Below are positions 1-9,663 of a stretch of 64,000 nt of DNA, in pieces (positions within the stretch are counted from its first letter, which is position 1; each line of letters begins with the position of its first letter). This stretch comes from Chromohalobacter sp. 11-W (GTDB taxonomy: Bacteria; Pseudomonadota; Gammaproteobacteria; Pseudomonadales; Halomonadaceae). Location of the stretch: NCBI RefSeq assembly GCF_029889905.1, contig NZ_JARANZ010000005.1:62001-126000 (forward strand). Reading direction: 5' to 3'. The notes beneath the pieces are model-generated. The model searched no databases, was not told the DNA's origin, and saw only the letters and a list, made by a program, of their open reading frames with translations. The position numbers and the translations under genes are program-made.

Positions 1-284
1 GCAGCTTGCGTGCCCAACTGATCGAGCGCCGTGAGTAGAGCGCGATTGTCACGCTGATACGCATTGGGCTGGGTGACGACGACACGCTCGAGCGACAGCC
101 ACCGCTGGAGCTTGCGATAATCCTCGACCGTTGCCAGCTCGGGAATCTTCGGACCGCCGGGTTGGGCATCGAAGCCCGGCGGATACAGGTGAATATGACA
201 GTCGGTCGCCCCGGCCGGCGCCGTGAGCTTGGGGGCCGGACCGTCGAGCGGACGAGTGTTGGCAGGGATCTCTGACACGCTCAT
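1..284 (-). CDS. gli: D-galactarolactone isomerase, amidohydrolase family (partial, C-terminus off the left edge)
   Basis: Only the first 94 codons lie in the window. The N-terminus has the ATDCHIHLYP motif, the metal-binding HxH strand of COG3618 TIM-barrel amidohydrolases. The ATG at 284 overlaps the gci stop (ATGA) and follows a strong AAGGAGG site, so the two genes are translationally coupled. In Agrobacterium the partner of gci is a galactarolactone isomerase that converts D-galactaro-1,5-lactone to the 1,4-lactone used by Gci. That role is inferred here from family plus position. Another lactone hydrolase of the same superfamily is possible. Confidence 0.75.
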   Translation of the reverse strand, partial: MSVSEIPANTRPLDGPAPKLTAPAGATDCHIHLYPPGFDAQPGGPKIPELATVEDYRKLQRWLSLERVVVTQPNAYQRDNRALLTALDQLGTQA

Positions 285-1417
285 GCCTCCTTCAAAGCGA
301 ATTGGCGCAATGCATCACGATCGATCTCGATGCCCAGACCAGGTCCATCGGGGATCTGCATGACACCGCCGGCATGTTCCAACGGCGTTTTGACGACCGC
401 CTGGCGGAAAGGGTTATGCGTCCGGTCGAACTCCATGATGGGTTCCCGAGGGCGACGACGAGGCGGATTCGGTGGCAACGCCGCCATGCTCTGCAGGCTC
501 GCAGCCAGGCACACTGCCGTTCCCCACACATGCGGCACCAGGCGAACGCCGAACATGGCCGCCATATCGACGACACGGCGCATTTCCGAAAACCCTCCCA
601 CGCTACAGACATCCGGCTGCACAATATCCACCGCACGAGTTTGCAGCGGTTCCAACATGGCATAACGACCATGCCAATTTTCACCACTCGCCACGGGAAT
701 CGGCTGCCCATCACGCACCGCGTGATAGGTGGAAATCTGCTCCGGCAACACCGGCTCCTCGAACCAATCCACCCCGAAGGCCGAGGCACGCTTGCCCACA
801 TCCAACGCCTCAAGCAGATCGTACCCATGGTTGGCATCGATCATCAGGCGCCCCTCGGGACCCAGCGACTCGCGCGCGGCAGCAATCACTTCCAGATCTT
901 CTTCGACGTCGAACCCAATCTTGATCTTCACGCCGTGAAAGCCTTCCCGGACATAGCCGGCAACTTCCTCGGCCGTATCCTGGATACGATCGACCCCATC
1001 ACGTTTGAACGAGCCAGTGGCATAAGCCCGCACGGATTCACGAAAACGTCCACCCAGCAGCTCGGATACTGGCGCGTCATAGCGCTTACCCTTGATATCC
1101 CAGAGTGCGATATCGATACCGCTTAGCGCCGTTACAGTCAGACCACGTTGCCCCTGATCGCGCAGGCGGTTATAGAGCTCGAGCCACAGCTTTTCCGTTT
1201 CCAGCGGGTTACATCCGATGAGTGCCGCCGAATACGCACTGACCACGGCGGCATTGGGCTTGGCGGGTCCCAAGCATTCACCCCAGCCGATGGTGCCATC
1301 ATCACAGACGATTTCGACCAGGCAATGTTGGCGCCTATCGAAACGCATGGACGCGCTTTCGAAGGCCTGTTCGAGCTTATAGTCGAGAATATGTGTATAT
1401 ACTTTTTCGATCTTCAT
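281..1417 (-). CDS. gci: D-galactarolactone cycloisomerase (enolase superfamily)
   Basis: 378 residues, the usual size for the mandelate racemase/muconate-lactonizing group. The sequence is very close to my memory of Agrobacterium Gci, including ESASMRFDRR near residue 21, KIKIGF (Lys164/Lys166), MIDANHGY (Asp194, Asn196), WFEEPV (Glu220), ASGENWHG (Glu246) and PHVWGT (catalytic His). Gci opens D-galactaro-1,4-lactone to 3-deoxy-2-keto-L-threo-hexarate, the same compound as 5-dehydro-4-deoxyglucarate, which is the substrate of the KdgD encoded at 14.4 kb. It is the fourth gene of the dctPQM-gci-gli operon and overlaps gli by four bases. The start ATG has only a weak ribosome-binding site, which suggests coupling to dctM. 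Confidence 0.9.
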   Translation of the reverse strand: MKIEKVYTHILDYKLEQAFESASMRFDRRQHCLVEIVCDDGTIGWGECLGPAKPNAAVVSAYSAALIGCNPLETEKLWLELYNRLRDQGQRGLTVTALSGIDIALWDIKGKRYDAPVSELLGGRFRESVRAYATGSFKRDGVDRIQDTAEEVAGYVREGFHGVKIKIGFDVEEDLEVIAAARESLGPEGRLMIDANHGYDLLEALDVGKRASAFGVDWFEEPVLPEQISTYHAVRDGQPIPVASGENWHGRYAMLEPLQTRAVDIVQPDVCSVGGFSEMRRVVDMAAMFGVRLVPHVWGTAVCLAASLQSMAALPPNPPRRRPREPIMEFDRTHNPFRQAVVKTPLEHAGGVMQIPDGPGLGIEIDRDALRQFALKEA

Positions 1418-1462
1418 ATCGAATAACTCATAAGCGGATAGAAGAAACTCATTGCTGACTCA

Positions 1463-2743
1463 TTACTGAAAGAAACTAGGCAATGTCAGCGATATTGCCG
1501 GCACATAGGTCACTAGCATCAGCACTATGAAAAGCGCCAGATAGAATGGCCAAATGGTGCGTACCGCGTGCTCGATCTTGATCTTGCCAATCACGCTGCC
1601 AACAAAGAGACACGCCCCAACGGGAGGCGTACAAAGCCCCAACCCTAGGTTCATCATCATCATGATGCCGAATTGAATCGGGTCCATCCCGAACTGCTGA
1701 GCAACTGGCAGGAAAATGGGGGTACAAATCAAGATCAGCGCCGCCATGTCCATGATCATTCCGAGCCCGAGCAGGAGCAGGTTGAGCATCAGCAGGATGA
1801 CGTAAGGGTTGTCGGAAATCCCCAGCAACGCATCGGTCAGCAATTGCGGCACACTGTACAGCGCCAGTAAGTAGGAAAAGGCCGAGGCACATCCCACTAG
1901 AATCATGACGAGTGAGGTCGTACGCACGGCCTGATAAACAGCCTGCTTGAAGGGCTCCCAACGCAGCTCGCGGTAGACTAACCCCGTCACGACAATGGCA
2001 TAGAGCGCACCAAAAGCACCGGATTCGGTTACCGTCAGAATCCCAGAGAGCACTCCGCCGACGATGATCACTGCGGTCAACAGTCCAGGCAACGCTGCCA
2101 CGAAGCTGACGAGCAATGACATCCAGCCAGGGAACGGTTCACCCTTATAGCCCCGTTTAACCGCCACGATGTAGGCCGCCACTGCCAATGCCAAACACAT
2201 CAGCACACCCGGTACGATACCGGCGATAAATAGCTGAGTGATCGAGATACCGCCACCCGCCGCGACGGCGTAGAGGATCATGTTGTGGCTGGGTGGAATC
2301 ACCACGCCAGCAACCGACGACGTAACAGTCACATTGACCGCATAGTCGGCGTCGTAGCCCTTTTCCTTCATAATCGGAATGAGGATCGAACCAAGTGCTG
2401 AGGTGTCGGCAACTGCCGAGCCCGAAATACCGCCAAACAACATGGACGAGCTGACATTGACCATGCCCAGCCCTCCACGAACACGCCCTACTGCTGCCGA
2501 TGCCAGCCGAACCAAACGGGTGGATATGCCACCATGTAGCATCAGCTCCCCGGCAAAAATGAAGAACGGTATGGCTAGTAACGAAAAGACAGAAATACCG
2601 GAAAGAATCCTCTGAAAACCGACGAAAAGCGGCAACCCCTCGTAAAGGAACGTGACGACCGAGGCCAGCCCCACGGCAAAGGCTACCGGCGCACCGACGA
2701 TCAGCCCAAGGAAGAAAACGCCGAAAAGAATCATCAGGCCCAT
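1463..2743 (-). CDS. dctM: TRAP transporter large permease subunit DctM
   Basis: 426 residues with about twelve hydrophobic segments. It belongs to the DctM/SiaM family, the Na+-coupled membrane component of TRAP transporters. Characteristic stretches are the GAPVAFAVGLAS segment near the N-terminus, the HGGISTRLVRLA region, and PSHNMILYAVAAGG. The start is placed at ATG 2743 (MGLMILFG) because GGAGGAA lies 8 nt upstream and this start follows the dctQ stop by a few bases. A longer in-frame reading from 2791 would overlap dctQ. From operon context the imported solute is probably a uronate or aldarate. The substrate itself is an inference. Confidence 0.9.
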   Translation of the reverse strand: MGLMILFGVFFLGLIVGAPVAFAVGLASVVTFLYEGLPLFVGFQRILSGISVFSLLAIPFFIFAGELMLHGGISTRLVRLASAAVGRVRGGLGMVNVSSSMLFGGISGSAVADTSALGSILIPIMKEKGYDADYAVNVTVTSSVAGVVIPPSHNMILYAVAAGGGISITQLFIAGIVPGVLMCLALAVAAYIVAVKRGYKGEPFPGWMSLLVSFVAALPGLLTAVIIVGGVLSGILTVTESGAFGALYAIVVTGLVYRELRWEPFKQAVYQAVRTTSLVMILVGCASAFSYLLALYSVPQLLTDALLGISDNPYVILLMLNLLLLGLGMIMDMAALILICTPIFLPVAQQFGMDPIQFGIMMMMNLGLGLCTPPVGACLFVGSVIGKIKIEHAVRTIWPFYLALFIVLMLVTYVPAISLTLPSFFQ

Positions 2744-2747
2744 GGTG

Positions 2748-3281
2748 TCACTTCCTCCCGTACTTAATGAGACGTTGGGCGATGTTGACACCCGAAAATA
2801 GCACCATCAGTAGGCCGCAAATCGCCAGCGGTGCCGCACGCCAACTCTCGGAAAGACCGATCATGGGAATCGCACGACTGAGGTTATCCATGACCAAAAG
2901 CCAACCCTGCCAGGCCATGAAGCCTCCAAAAGCAGCCACACAGAAATCGGCGATATAGCGCATGATTTCGCGCGGCAACGCCGGCAACCCTTCGCGGACG
3001 AAATCGATGCTCAGGTGGGTATTATTACGCACGCCAGCAGCCGCCCCCAGACAAGTGATGTAAACGACAATCAGCAGTGAGGATTGCTCTACCCACGTTG
3101 GCGTGTCGTTGAGAACGTAACGACCAAAGACCAGCCAACCGAACGTTACGATAAGAAAAACGAGCAGAATACCCGAAACGATGATGCACAGATGTGCAAT
3201 GCCATCCAGGAGGCGATCGAATGCCGTCTGAAGTGGCGGCTCTTCGCCCTGGTCGCTTAATTGGTCGGAATATGAACTCAC
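2748..3281 (-). CDS. dctQ: TRAP transporter small permease subunit DctQ
   Basis: About 177 residues with four predicted transmembrane helices, typical of DctQ, which bridges the binding protein and DctM. The VLNDTPTWVEQSSLL stretch near residue 65 matches the family pattern. I place the start at GTG 3281 because AAAGGA lies 9 nt upstream. A TTG at 3299 would add six residues with no better site. A stem-loop separates it from dctP. Confidence 0.88.
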   Translation of the reverse strand: MSSYSDQLSDQGEEPPLQTAFDRLLDGIAHLCIIVSGILLVFLIVTFGWLVFGRYVLNDTPTWVEQSSLLIVVYITCLGAAAGVRNNTHLSIDFVREGLPALPREIMRYIADFCVAAFGGFMAWQGWLLVMDNLSRAIPMIGLSESWRAAPLAICGLLMVLFSGVNIAQRLIKYGRK

Positions 3282-3301
3282 GATATTCAATCCTTTCAAG
3301 A

Positions 3302-3329
3302 CGCTCCGGGGAGACTTTCGCCCGGAGCG
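3302..3329 (-). other. Intercistronic stem-loop between dctP and dctQ
   Basis: A perfect 9-bp GC-rich stem (3302-3310 with 3321-3329) lies in the gap between the dctP stop and dctQ. There is no T-run on the minus strand, so it is more likely an mRNA-stabilising or partial-termination element. Such an element would raise binding-protein expression over permease expression. Confidence 0.6.
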
Positions 3330-3347
3330 CTTCGTGGAACTAACGGA

Positions 3348-4358
3348 TCACTTCTGGGCGGCCTGAATATCCGTCACCAGCGATTCCAAATCCGGATGTT
3401 CCTGGATGAACTCATCGTATATTGGCTGCATCTTGGCCTGAAATGCCGACTTGTCATCCACTTCATTGATCTTCACGCCAGCATCGAGGACCTTCTGCTT
3501 GCTCTCCTGGACACCTTCTTCCCAGAGCTGCCGCTGTTGCTTGGCGGCATCTTCCGCCGCTTCGCGTACAGCCTTCTGGTCTTCATCGCTGAGCTCTTCC
3601 CAGCTGGCTTTGGCGACACACAGACACTCAGGCAGGATCAAGTGCTCGGTCAGGGAGTAGTACTTTGCCACCTCGTAGTGACCGCTGGATTCATAGGATG
3701 GGTAATTGTTCTCGGCGCCGTCGATGACCCCGGTCTTGAGCGACTGATAGACTTCACTATAAGCCATCGGCGTCGCGTTACCGCCCATCTCGTCGATCAT
3801 TTGGACATAGAGATCATTGTTCATGACGCGGACCTTGAGGCCCTCGACGTCGTCGGGTGTCTTCACCGGATGATCGGTATTGTAGAGGCTGCGCGCCCCG
3901 GAGCCGAACCAGGACAGCGCGATCAGGTTTTTATCGGCCAGCGCATCGGCGAAGCGATCACCGATCTCGCCATCCATGATGCGGTACATGTCATCAGGAC
4001 TTTTGAAAATGAACGGCAGTGAAAGGACGTTAGTGGCGGGCACGATTGGCCCCATCGGTCCCATATTAAAGTTGGCAAAGTCCAACGCACCGCTACGCAC
4101 CTGCTCGATGGCATCCGGCTGATCGCCCAGCACCGCGTTATGATAGACCTTAGGCTCGACACGACCGTCGGTCTTCTCGGCAACCTCCTTGGCAAAACTT
4201 TCCAGGGCTTGGCCATTCGGGTAGCTCGGTGGGTGGATGTTCCATCCACGCCAGCTGTCCGCTTGTGCTGCCGCCGAGATAGAAACACTCAACAGCATAC
4301 CGATCATCGCTGCTGCTTTTACATGGCTTGTCGTCTTGAGTCTTTTGTTGGTTTGCAT
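3348..4358 (-). CDS. dctP: TRAP transporter periplasmic substrate-binding protein DctP
   Basis: 336 residues: an N-terminal signal peptide (about residues 1-33, ending AAAQA before DSW) and then a DctP-family binding fold. Family hallmarks include GLKVRVMNN with the carboxylate-clamping arginine near residue 177, followed by the EVYQSLKTGVIDGAEN segment. The start ATG follows AAGGAGCAACGTC. It is the first gene of the dctPQM-gci-gli operon. The shared operator-like motif and a predicted promoter lie about 300 bp upstream. Operon context points to a uronate, aldarate or aldarolactone ligand. Confidence 0.9.
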   Translation of the reverse strand: MQTNKRLKTTSHVKAAAMIGMLLSVSISAAAQADSWRGWNIHPPSYPNGQALESFAKEVAEKTDGRVEPKVYHNAVLGDQPDAIEQVRSGALDFANFNMGPMGPIVPATNVLSLPFIFKSPDDMYRIMDGEIGDRFADALADKNLIALSWFGSGARSLYNTDHPVKTPDDVEGLKVRVMNNDLYVQMIDEMGGNATPMAYSEVYQSLKTGVIDGAENNYPSYESSGHYEVAKYYSLTEHLILPECLCVAKASWEELSDEDQKAVREAAEDAAKQQRQLWEEGVQESKQKVLDAGVKINEVDDKSAFQAKMQPIYDEFIQEHPDLESLVTDIQAAQK

Positions 4359-4648
4359 GACGTTGCTCCTTATGGCTCATATTGTTTCGTTATATTGAAC
4401 TGACCATACTGATTAGTTAGCGCCTCTCCCCTTATTGCTCGACAACATAAACGATTAAAAATCAATGCCGCTTCCTAGTAATTACTACGAAAGCATCATG
4501 ATTAAAATCCATCCGTTCCGTTTACGATAACTCGAAGCCTTCAAACTCACTTCCATTGGACTGCCCCATCAATGATGCACGAAGCACCTACGAGTTAGAC
4601 CTACAACCTGCCTGACGGACTAAATGTGGAATGTTTCATTACTTCATG

Positions 4649-4677
4649 AGTCTAGGCTCTAAATTTCATGTTGTCAT
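4649..4677 (-). promoter_or_regulatory. Predicted sigma70-type promoter of the dctPQM-gci-gli operon
   Basis: On the minus strand ATGACA (4672-4677) is followed by a 17-bp spacer and TAGACT (4649-4654). The -35 lies inside the 15-bp motif shared with the kdgD promoter. The implied 5' UTR is about 280 nt, so a second promoter nearer dctP cannot be excluded. Confidence 0.4.
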
Positions 4678-4686
4678 ACATCATAC
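4672..4686. promoter_or_regulatory. Shared operator-like motif, copy 1 (dctP operon)
   Basis: TGTCATACATCATAC is identical over 15 bp to a site in the kdgD promoter at 15409-15423. It contains a direct repeat of TCATAC spaced by one base and overlaps the predicted -35. Placement suggests a repressor site. The regulator is not in the window. Confidence 0.6.
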
Positions 4687-4770
4687 CGGAATGAAGTGTA
4701 GACATTAGGCTAAGACAGCGAAACGCAACGTGGGAGTCTGGCTGATACACCCTATCGGCAGCTAAAGCGC

Positions 4771-4802
4771 ACCACCGCATGCTGCAAGCAGCATGCGGTG
4801 GT
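4771..4802. terminator. Perfect 15-bp hairpin downstream of ybiT
   Basis: The arms 4771-4785 and 4788-4802 are perfectly complementary with a two-base AA turn. It sits about 60 bp after the ybiT stop. The minus-strand tail is GCGCTTTAGC, so the U-tract is weak. The 4359-4861 gap otherwise contains only the dctP promoter region; no gene is visible in it. Confidence 0.6.
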
Positions 4803-4861
4803 CGAGGACTGCCTTTTAGGCCTGTCGTATCCGCTGGTGGTGGGCAGGGCGAGCGTTGCGT

Positions 4862-6451
4862 TTAACCGTAGATATCCTGACTGCGTAGATAATCATCATA
4901 ACTGCCGCTGAAATCGACAATGTCGTCGTCCTTCATCTCGATGATACGAGTCGCCAAGGAGCCGACGAATTCGCGGTCATGGCTGACGAAGATCAAGGTG
5001 CCGGGATAGTTTTCCAGCGCCAGGTTGAGCGCTTCTATCGACTCCATGTCGAGGTGGTTGGTGGGTTCATCCATCACCAGCACGTTGGGCTTCTGCAGCG
5101 CCAGCTTACCGAACAGCATCCGCCCCTGTTCGCCCCCGGAGATCACCTTGACCGACTTACCGATGTCATCGTTGGAGAACAGCATCCGGCCCAGCGCACC
5201 GCGTACGGTCTGCTCACCTTCTGCGGTCCACTGCCGCATCCATTCAAAAAGCGTCTCACCGCCTTCGAAATCATCGGCGTGATCTTGGGCGAAGTAGCCC
5301 ACTTCCGCCGCATCGGTCCATTTCACCTCGCCCGCATCCGGCGTCATAGTGCCGACCAGGCAGTTCAGCAGGGTCGTCTTACCAATCCCGTTGGGCCCGA
5401 TGATAGCGACTCGTTCGCCGGCTTCGACCTGCAAATCGAAGCGGTCGAACAGCACGTTGTCACCCCACGCCTTGGAGAGCTTCTCCGCGTTCAACGCATG
5501 TCGGTGTATCTTTTTGGTCTGCTCGAAGCGAATGAACGGGCTGACGCGTGACGACGGCTTGACCTCATCGAGCTGAATCTTGTCGATCTTGCGTTGGCGC
5601 GACGTGGCCTGCTTGGCCTTGGAGGCGTTGGCCGAGAAGCGGCTGACGAATTGCTGTAGCTCGGCGATCTCGGCCTTCTTCTTGGCGTTATCGGCATGCA
5701 AGCGCTCCCGCGCTTGGGTAGCAGCGGTCATATACTCATCATAGTTCCCCGGAAACAGCGTCAGCTCGCCGTAGTCAAGATCCGCCATATGAGTGCAAAC
5801 ACTATTCAAGAAGTGGCGGTCGTGAGAAATGATGATCATGGTCGAGCTACGTGAACGCAGGATCCCCTCCAGCCACCGGATCGTATTGATATCCAAATGG
5901 TTGGTCGGCTCGTCGAGGAGCAGCACGTCGGGATCACTGAACAGCGCCTGAGCCAGCAGTACGCGCAGCTTCCAGCCCGGTGCCACCACGCTCATCGGTT
6001 GGGTGTGCTGCGCAAGAGGAATGCCGAGACCGAGCAGCAACTCTCCCGCGCGCGCCTCTGCTGTATAACCGTCGAGTTCGGCGTAGCGCACCTCAAGGTC
6101 AGCGACTTTCATGCCATCTTCCTCAGACATCTCAGTCTGCGAATAGATACGCTCGCGCTCGGCGGTCACCTCCCAAAGCTCTGTGTTACCCATTATCACG
6201 GTGTCGATGACACGCTCGTTTTCGAACGCGAACTGATCCTGACTCAGCTTACCGAGCCGTGTGGTGGCGTCCTTCATAACCTGGCCGTTGGTGGGTTCCA
6301 GGTCGCCACCCAGAATCTTCATGAAGGTAGACTTGCCGCAACCATTGGCACCGATCAGGCCATAGCGGTTGCCCTCTCCGAACTTGACGGAGACATTTTC
6401 GAATAACGGCTTGGCGCCGAACTGCATGGTGATGTTGGCGGTAGAGAGCAA
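4862..6451 (-). CDS. ybiT: ABC-F family ATPase YbiT
   Basis: 529 residues with two ABC nucleotide-binding domains and no membrane segments, and near-identical architecture to E. coli YbiT (530). Walker A motifs are GANGCGKS (about residue 36) and GPNGIGKT (about 355). The signatures and Walker B are [11 protein letters not shown] and [10 protein letters not shown]. The linker is the charged coiled-coil ([19 protein letters not shown]). ABC-F proteins bind the ribosomal E site and modulate translation. A TTG start at 6451 gives [11 protein letters not shown], which aligns with the E. coli N-terminus; no in-frame ATG does so. It separates the two aldarate operons but has no evident functional link to them. 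Confidence 0.93.
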   Translation of the reverse strand: MLSTANITMQFGAKPLFENVSVKFGEGNRYGLIGANGCGKSTFMKILGGDLEPTNGQVMKDATTRLGKLSQDQFAFENERVIDTVIMGNTELWEVTAERERIYSQTEMSEEDGMKVADLEVRYAELDGYTAEARAGELLLGLGIPLAQHTQPMSVVAPGWKLRVLLAQALFSDPDVLLLDEPTNHLDINTIRWLEGILRSRSSTMIIISHDRHFLNSVCTHMADLDYGELTLFPGNYDEYMTAATQARERLHADNAKKKAEIAELQQFVSRFSANASKAKQATSRQRKIDKIQLDEVKPSSRVSPFIRFEQTKKIHRHALNAEKLSKAWGDNVLFDRFDLQVEAGERVAIIGPNGIGKTTLLNCLVGTMTPDAGEVKWTDAAEVGYFAQDHADDFEGGETLFEWMRQWTAEGEQTVRGALGRMLFSNDDIGKSVKVISGGEQGRMLFGKLALQKPNVLVMDEPTNHLDMESIEALNLALENYPGTLIFVSHDREFVGSLATRIIEMKDDDIVDFSGSYDDYLRSQDIYG

Positions 6452-6604
6452 AATCGGGGTTCTCGCGGGAAACGGCGTGAATGAAGCGACGGCGGACCCG
6501 GCGGTACGAGCCCCAACCTATGTCGAGGCAGCATTGTACGCGCTGGCAACGACCAACGTCAGCGCCATCCTCTAATTACGAACTCTGGTATGTGATAAGC
6601 GAAC

Positions 6605-6629
6605 AAAAAGACCACTCCGAAGAGTGGCC
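6605..6629 (-). terminator. Rho-independent terminator of the kdgD-to-aldehyde dehydrogenase operon
   Basis: On the minus strand GGCCACTC, a TTCG tetraloop and GAGTGGTC (one G-T pair) are followed by TTTTTG. It lies about 40 bp past the dehydrogenase stop. A second small hairpin is present at 6644-6660. Confidence 0.88.
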
Positions 6630-6665
6630 TTGAGTACCTGAAAGGCGTCGTCGCGACGCCGGGCA

Positions 6666-8243
6666 TCAGCTCTCGCGTTTACCGTCGACCAAACGATCCA
6701 GCTTGAACGGATTGCTCTGCTTGATCGCTTCTGGCAGAAGGCCGTCGGGCAGGTTCTGGTAGCAGACCGGACGCAGGAAGCGATAGATCGCCGCAGTACC
6801 CACGGACGTAGTGCGTGAATCCGACGTTGCCGGGAACGGGCCGCCATGGACCATCGCGTCACACACCTCGACACCGGTCGGCCAACCGTTGACCAGAATA
6901 CGCCCCGCCTTGCGCTCAAGCGTCGGCAACAACTGGCGCGCCGCATCGAGATCAGCGTCATCCATTTGCAGTGTCACCGTCAATTGGCCTTCCAAGTGCT
7001 CGGCAACCTTCGCAAGTTCGGCCGCATCGGCACATTCAACGACCAACGAGGTGGCACCAAAAACCTCGCCTTGCAACGCTTCGTCACTCAGGAAGTCCTG
7101 CGCCGCAGTCACGAACAGACCAGTTTGGCACTGGTTCGGACCTTCGCCCTTCTCGCCGCGCGCCACTTCCTTCGCCTTGCCATTACTCACCAGCGCGCCG
7201 ACACCGTTTTCGTAGGCTTCATGGATGCCCGGCGTCAGCATGGTCTGCGGCGCACTGCCCTTGACCACGTCACCAGCGGCAGAAAGGAACGCATCGAGTT
7301 CCGGCCCCTTGATCGCGACGACCAATCCCGGGTTAGTGCAGAACTGCCCCGCGCCCATATTGAGCGATCCTACGAATGCCTTGCCCATCTCTTCGCCGCG
7401 CGCCTTGAGCGCCGCCGGCAGCGGGAAGACCGGATTGATCGAGCTCATTTCGGCATAGAACGGGATCGGCTCAGAGCGCGACTGAGCCGCCTTCCACAAA
7501 GCCAGGCCGCCGCTGCGTGAACCCGTGAAGCCAGCCGCCTTGACGCGAGAATCCGTGACCAGGGCAGTACCTACCTCACGGCCGGAGCCGAATATCAGTG
7601 AGAAGACACCTTCCGGCAGGCTGCACTTCTTGACGGCGGACTGAATTGCGCGGCCAACCAACTCGCTGGTACCCGGGTGGGCGGCATGTGCCTTGACGAT
7701 GACCGGGCAGCCCGCTGCCAATGCGGAAGCGGTGTCGCCACCGGCGACGGAAAACGCCAACGGAAAGTTGCTGGCACCGAAGACGACGACCGGGCCGAGC
7801 GCAATGTGGCGCTGGCGCAGATCGACACGCGGCATCGGCTGACGATCCGGCAATGCCGGGTCAACACGAACATCGAGCCATTCACCGTCACGCACGACGC
7901 GAGCGAACATGCGTAGCTGACCGCAGGTACGGCCGCGCTCGCCCTGAATGCGCGCCTGGGGTAGACCCGTCTCGGCCACGGCGCGCTCGATCAGATCGTC
8001 ACCGAGCGCTTCGATCTCATCGGCGATGGTTTCGAGGAACTTGGCGCGACCCTCGAGCGAGGTCTCGCGGTAGGTATCGAAGGCGTTCCAGGCCAGTTCG
8101 CAGGCACGTTCGACCTCCACTTGCGTACCGCCCGAATAGGCTGGATCGAGACGCTCGTTGGTGGCTGGATTGATCGCCTGGATCGCATCACGACTGCCTT
8201 GGACGAGCTGCTGACCGATTATTTGTTTCCCTTCTATAATCAT
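6666..8243 (-). CDS. 2,5-dioxopentanoate (alpha-ketoglutarate semialdehyde) dehydrogenase
   Basis: 525 residues of the aldehyde dehydrogenase superfamily. Visible features are the [16 protein letters not shown] cofactor segment (about residue 155), [23 protein letters not shown], the general-base Glu in [12 protein letters not shown], and the nucleophile Cys in [11 protein letters not shown]. This is the KGSADH type found with KdgD. It oxidises the KdgD product to 2-oxoglutarate, the entry point to the TCA cycle. The start is ATG 8243 with AGGAGT upstream; a longer frame from 8279 lacks support. It is the last gene of the operon before a strong terminator. Confidence 0.88.
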   Translation of the reverse strand: MIIEGKQIIGQQLVQGSRDAIQAINPATNERLDPAYSGGTQVEVERACELAWNAFDTYRETSLEGRAKFLETIADEIEALGDDLIERAVAETGLPQARIQGERGRTCGQLRMFARVVRDGEWLDVRVDPALPDRQPMPRVDLRQRHIALGPVVVFGASNFPLAFSVAGGDTASALAAGCPVIVKAHAAHPGTSELVGRAIQSAVKKCSLPEGVFSLIFGSGREVGTALVTDSRVKAAGFTGSRSGGLALWKAAQSRSEPIPFYAEMSSINPVFPLPAALKARGEEMGKAFVGSLNMGAGQFCTNPGLVVAIKGPELDAFLSAAGDVVKGSAPQTMLTPGIHEAYENGVGALVSNGKAKEVARGEKGEGPNQCQTGLFVTAAQDFLSDEALQGEVFGATSLVVECADAAELAKVAEHLEGQLTVTLQMDDADLDAARQLLPTLERKAGRILVNGWPTGVEVCDAMVHGGPFPATSDSRTTSVGTAAIYRFLRPVCYQNLPDGLLPEAIKQSNPFKLDRLVDGKRES

Positions 8244-8305
8244 GCAGTTACTCCTATCGTAGAGTGCCGAAAGAGGCACAATTCAAGTCAAGTGTAGCGC
8301 AGGCA

Positions 8306-9631
8306 TCAGCGCACTAGAGCCGGGCGCTTGGGGTCGAACTCCCACCCCGGGATCAGATACTGCATCGCCATGGCATCGTTGCGCTGTGTCACGTCGAGGC
8401 TCTTATAAAGTTGATGCGCCTCCATCAACTTGTCCTCGTCCAGCTCGACGCCGAGCCCCGGCACGGATGGTACCTTGAGCTTGCCATCCCGGATCTTGAA
8501 CGGCTCTTTAGTGATACGTTGACCGTCCTGCCAGATCCAGTGGGTGTCAATGGCAGTGATCTCACCCGGGCAGGCCGCCGCCACATGCGTCATCATCGCC
8601 AGCGAGATGTCGAAGTGATTGTTGCTGTGCGAGCCCCAGGTCATACCCCACTCATTACACAATTCGCCGACCATCACCGCGCCCTGCATGGTCCAGAAGT
8701 GGCAATCCGCGAGGGGGATATCGACTGAATTGAGCTGCACGGCATACTGCAACTGTTTGAAGTCGGTGGCGATCATGTTCGTCGCGGTAGGCAAGCCGGT
8801 GCGCTTCTTGAACTCCGCCATGGTCTCACGACCGGAATAGCTTTCTTCCTGACCACAGGGATCTTCAGCATAGCTCAGAAGATGCTTGATCGGTTCCAGA
8901 ACGCGCACGGCTTCGTCGAGCGACCAGGCACCATTGGGATCCAGGGTCAGCCGCGCCTCGGGGAATGCCTCATGCAAGGCACGGATGCAGTCAGCCTCTT
9001 GCTCGCCGCTCAGCACGCCGCCCTTGAGTTTGAAGTCCCTGAAGCCATATCGCTCATAAGCGGCCTTGGCCAGGTTGGCGACGGCCTCAGGCGTCAATGC
9101 CTCCTTGCGTCGTACTTCATCCCAGGCATCCTGCGGATTCTCGGCTTTGGGATAAGGCAGGTCGGTCTTGTCCGGATCGCCGAGCAGGAACAGATAGCCC
9201 AGTGCCTCGACTTCATCGCGCTGGCGACCGTATTGTCCCAAGAGATCCGCCACCGGCATGCCCAACGCCTGGCCCAGAAGATCAAATAACGCGGATTCGA
9301 TGCCCGTCAGCACATGTACCGCTACACGCAGGTCAAACGTCTGACGGCCGCGCTCTTCACGGCCGTTTTTTGCCAGAAGCTGTTTCGTTTGATTCAGCGT
9401 CTTCTTGATATCGGTGACACGCGATCCCTCGACCACCTCACGGCACTGCTCCAGCCCATTGAGAATACCCGCGCTCGAAGGGATTTCGCCCACGCCTTTA
9501 TTACCCGCGTCGTCTTCGAGAATCACCACACAGCGGATGAACCAAGGCGCGTGGCCACCGCTCAAGTTGAGCAGGAAACCATCGTATCCGGCTACGGGGA
9601 CAATGCGCATGCCTTTGATTTTTGGAAACAT
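8306..9631 (-). CDS. gudD: D-glucarate dehydratase
   Basis: 441 residues, close to E. coli GudD (446), enolase superfamily. Active-site elements are DFKLKGGV (KxK, about residues 210-215), [11 protein letters not shown] (Asp and Asn metal/base region), YAEDPCG, TNMIATD, and the catalytic His segment [13 protein letters not shown]. It dehydrates D-glucarate to 5-dehydro-4-deoxyglucarate, which feeds KdgD. The start is ATG 9631 with AGAGGC about 9 nt upstream. It lies between garD and the semialdehyde dehydrogenase in one transcription unit. Confidence 0.93.
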   Translation of the reverse strand: MFPKIKGMRIVPVAGYDGFLLNLSGGHAPWFIRCVVILEDDAGNKGVGEIPSSAGILNGLEQCREVVEGSRVTDIKKTLNQTKQLLAKNGREERGRQTFDLRVAVHVLTGIESALFDLLGQALGMPVADLLGQYGRQRDEVEALGYLFLLGDPDKTDLPYPKAENPQDAWDEVRRKEALTPEAVANLAKAAYERYGFRDFKLKGGVLSGEQEADCIRALHEAFPEARLTLDPNGAWSLDEAVRVLEPIKHLLSYAEDPCGQEESYSGRETMAEFKKRTGLPTATNMIATDFKQLQYAVQLNSVDIPLADCHFWTMQGAVMVGELCNEWGMTWGSHSNNHFDISLAMMTHVAAACPGEITAIDTHWIWQDGQRITKEPFKIRDGKLKVPSVPGLGVELDEDKLMEAHQLYKSLDVTQRNDAMAMQYLIPGWEFDPKRPALVR

Positions 9632-9663
9632 TAGTCTTGCCTCTTGTAACGACTTCAAGATGG

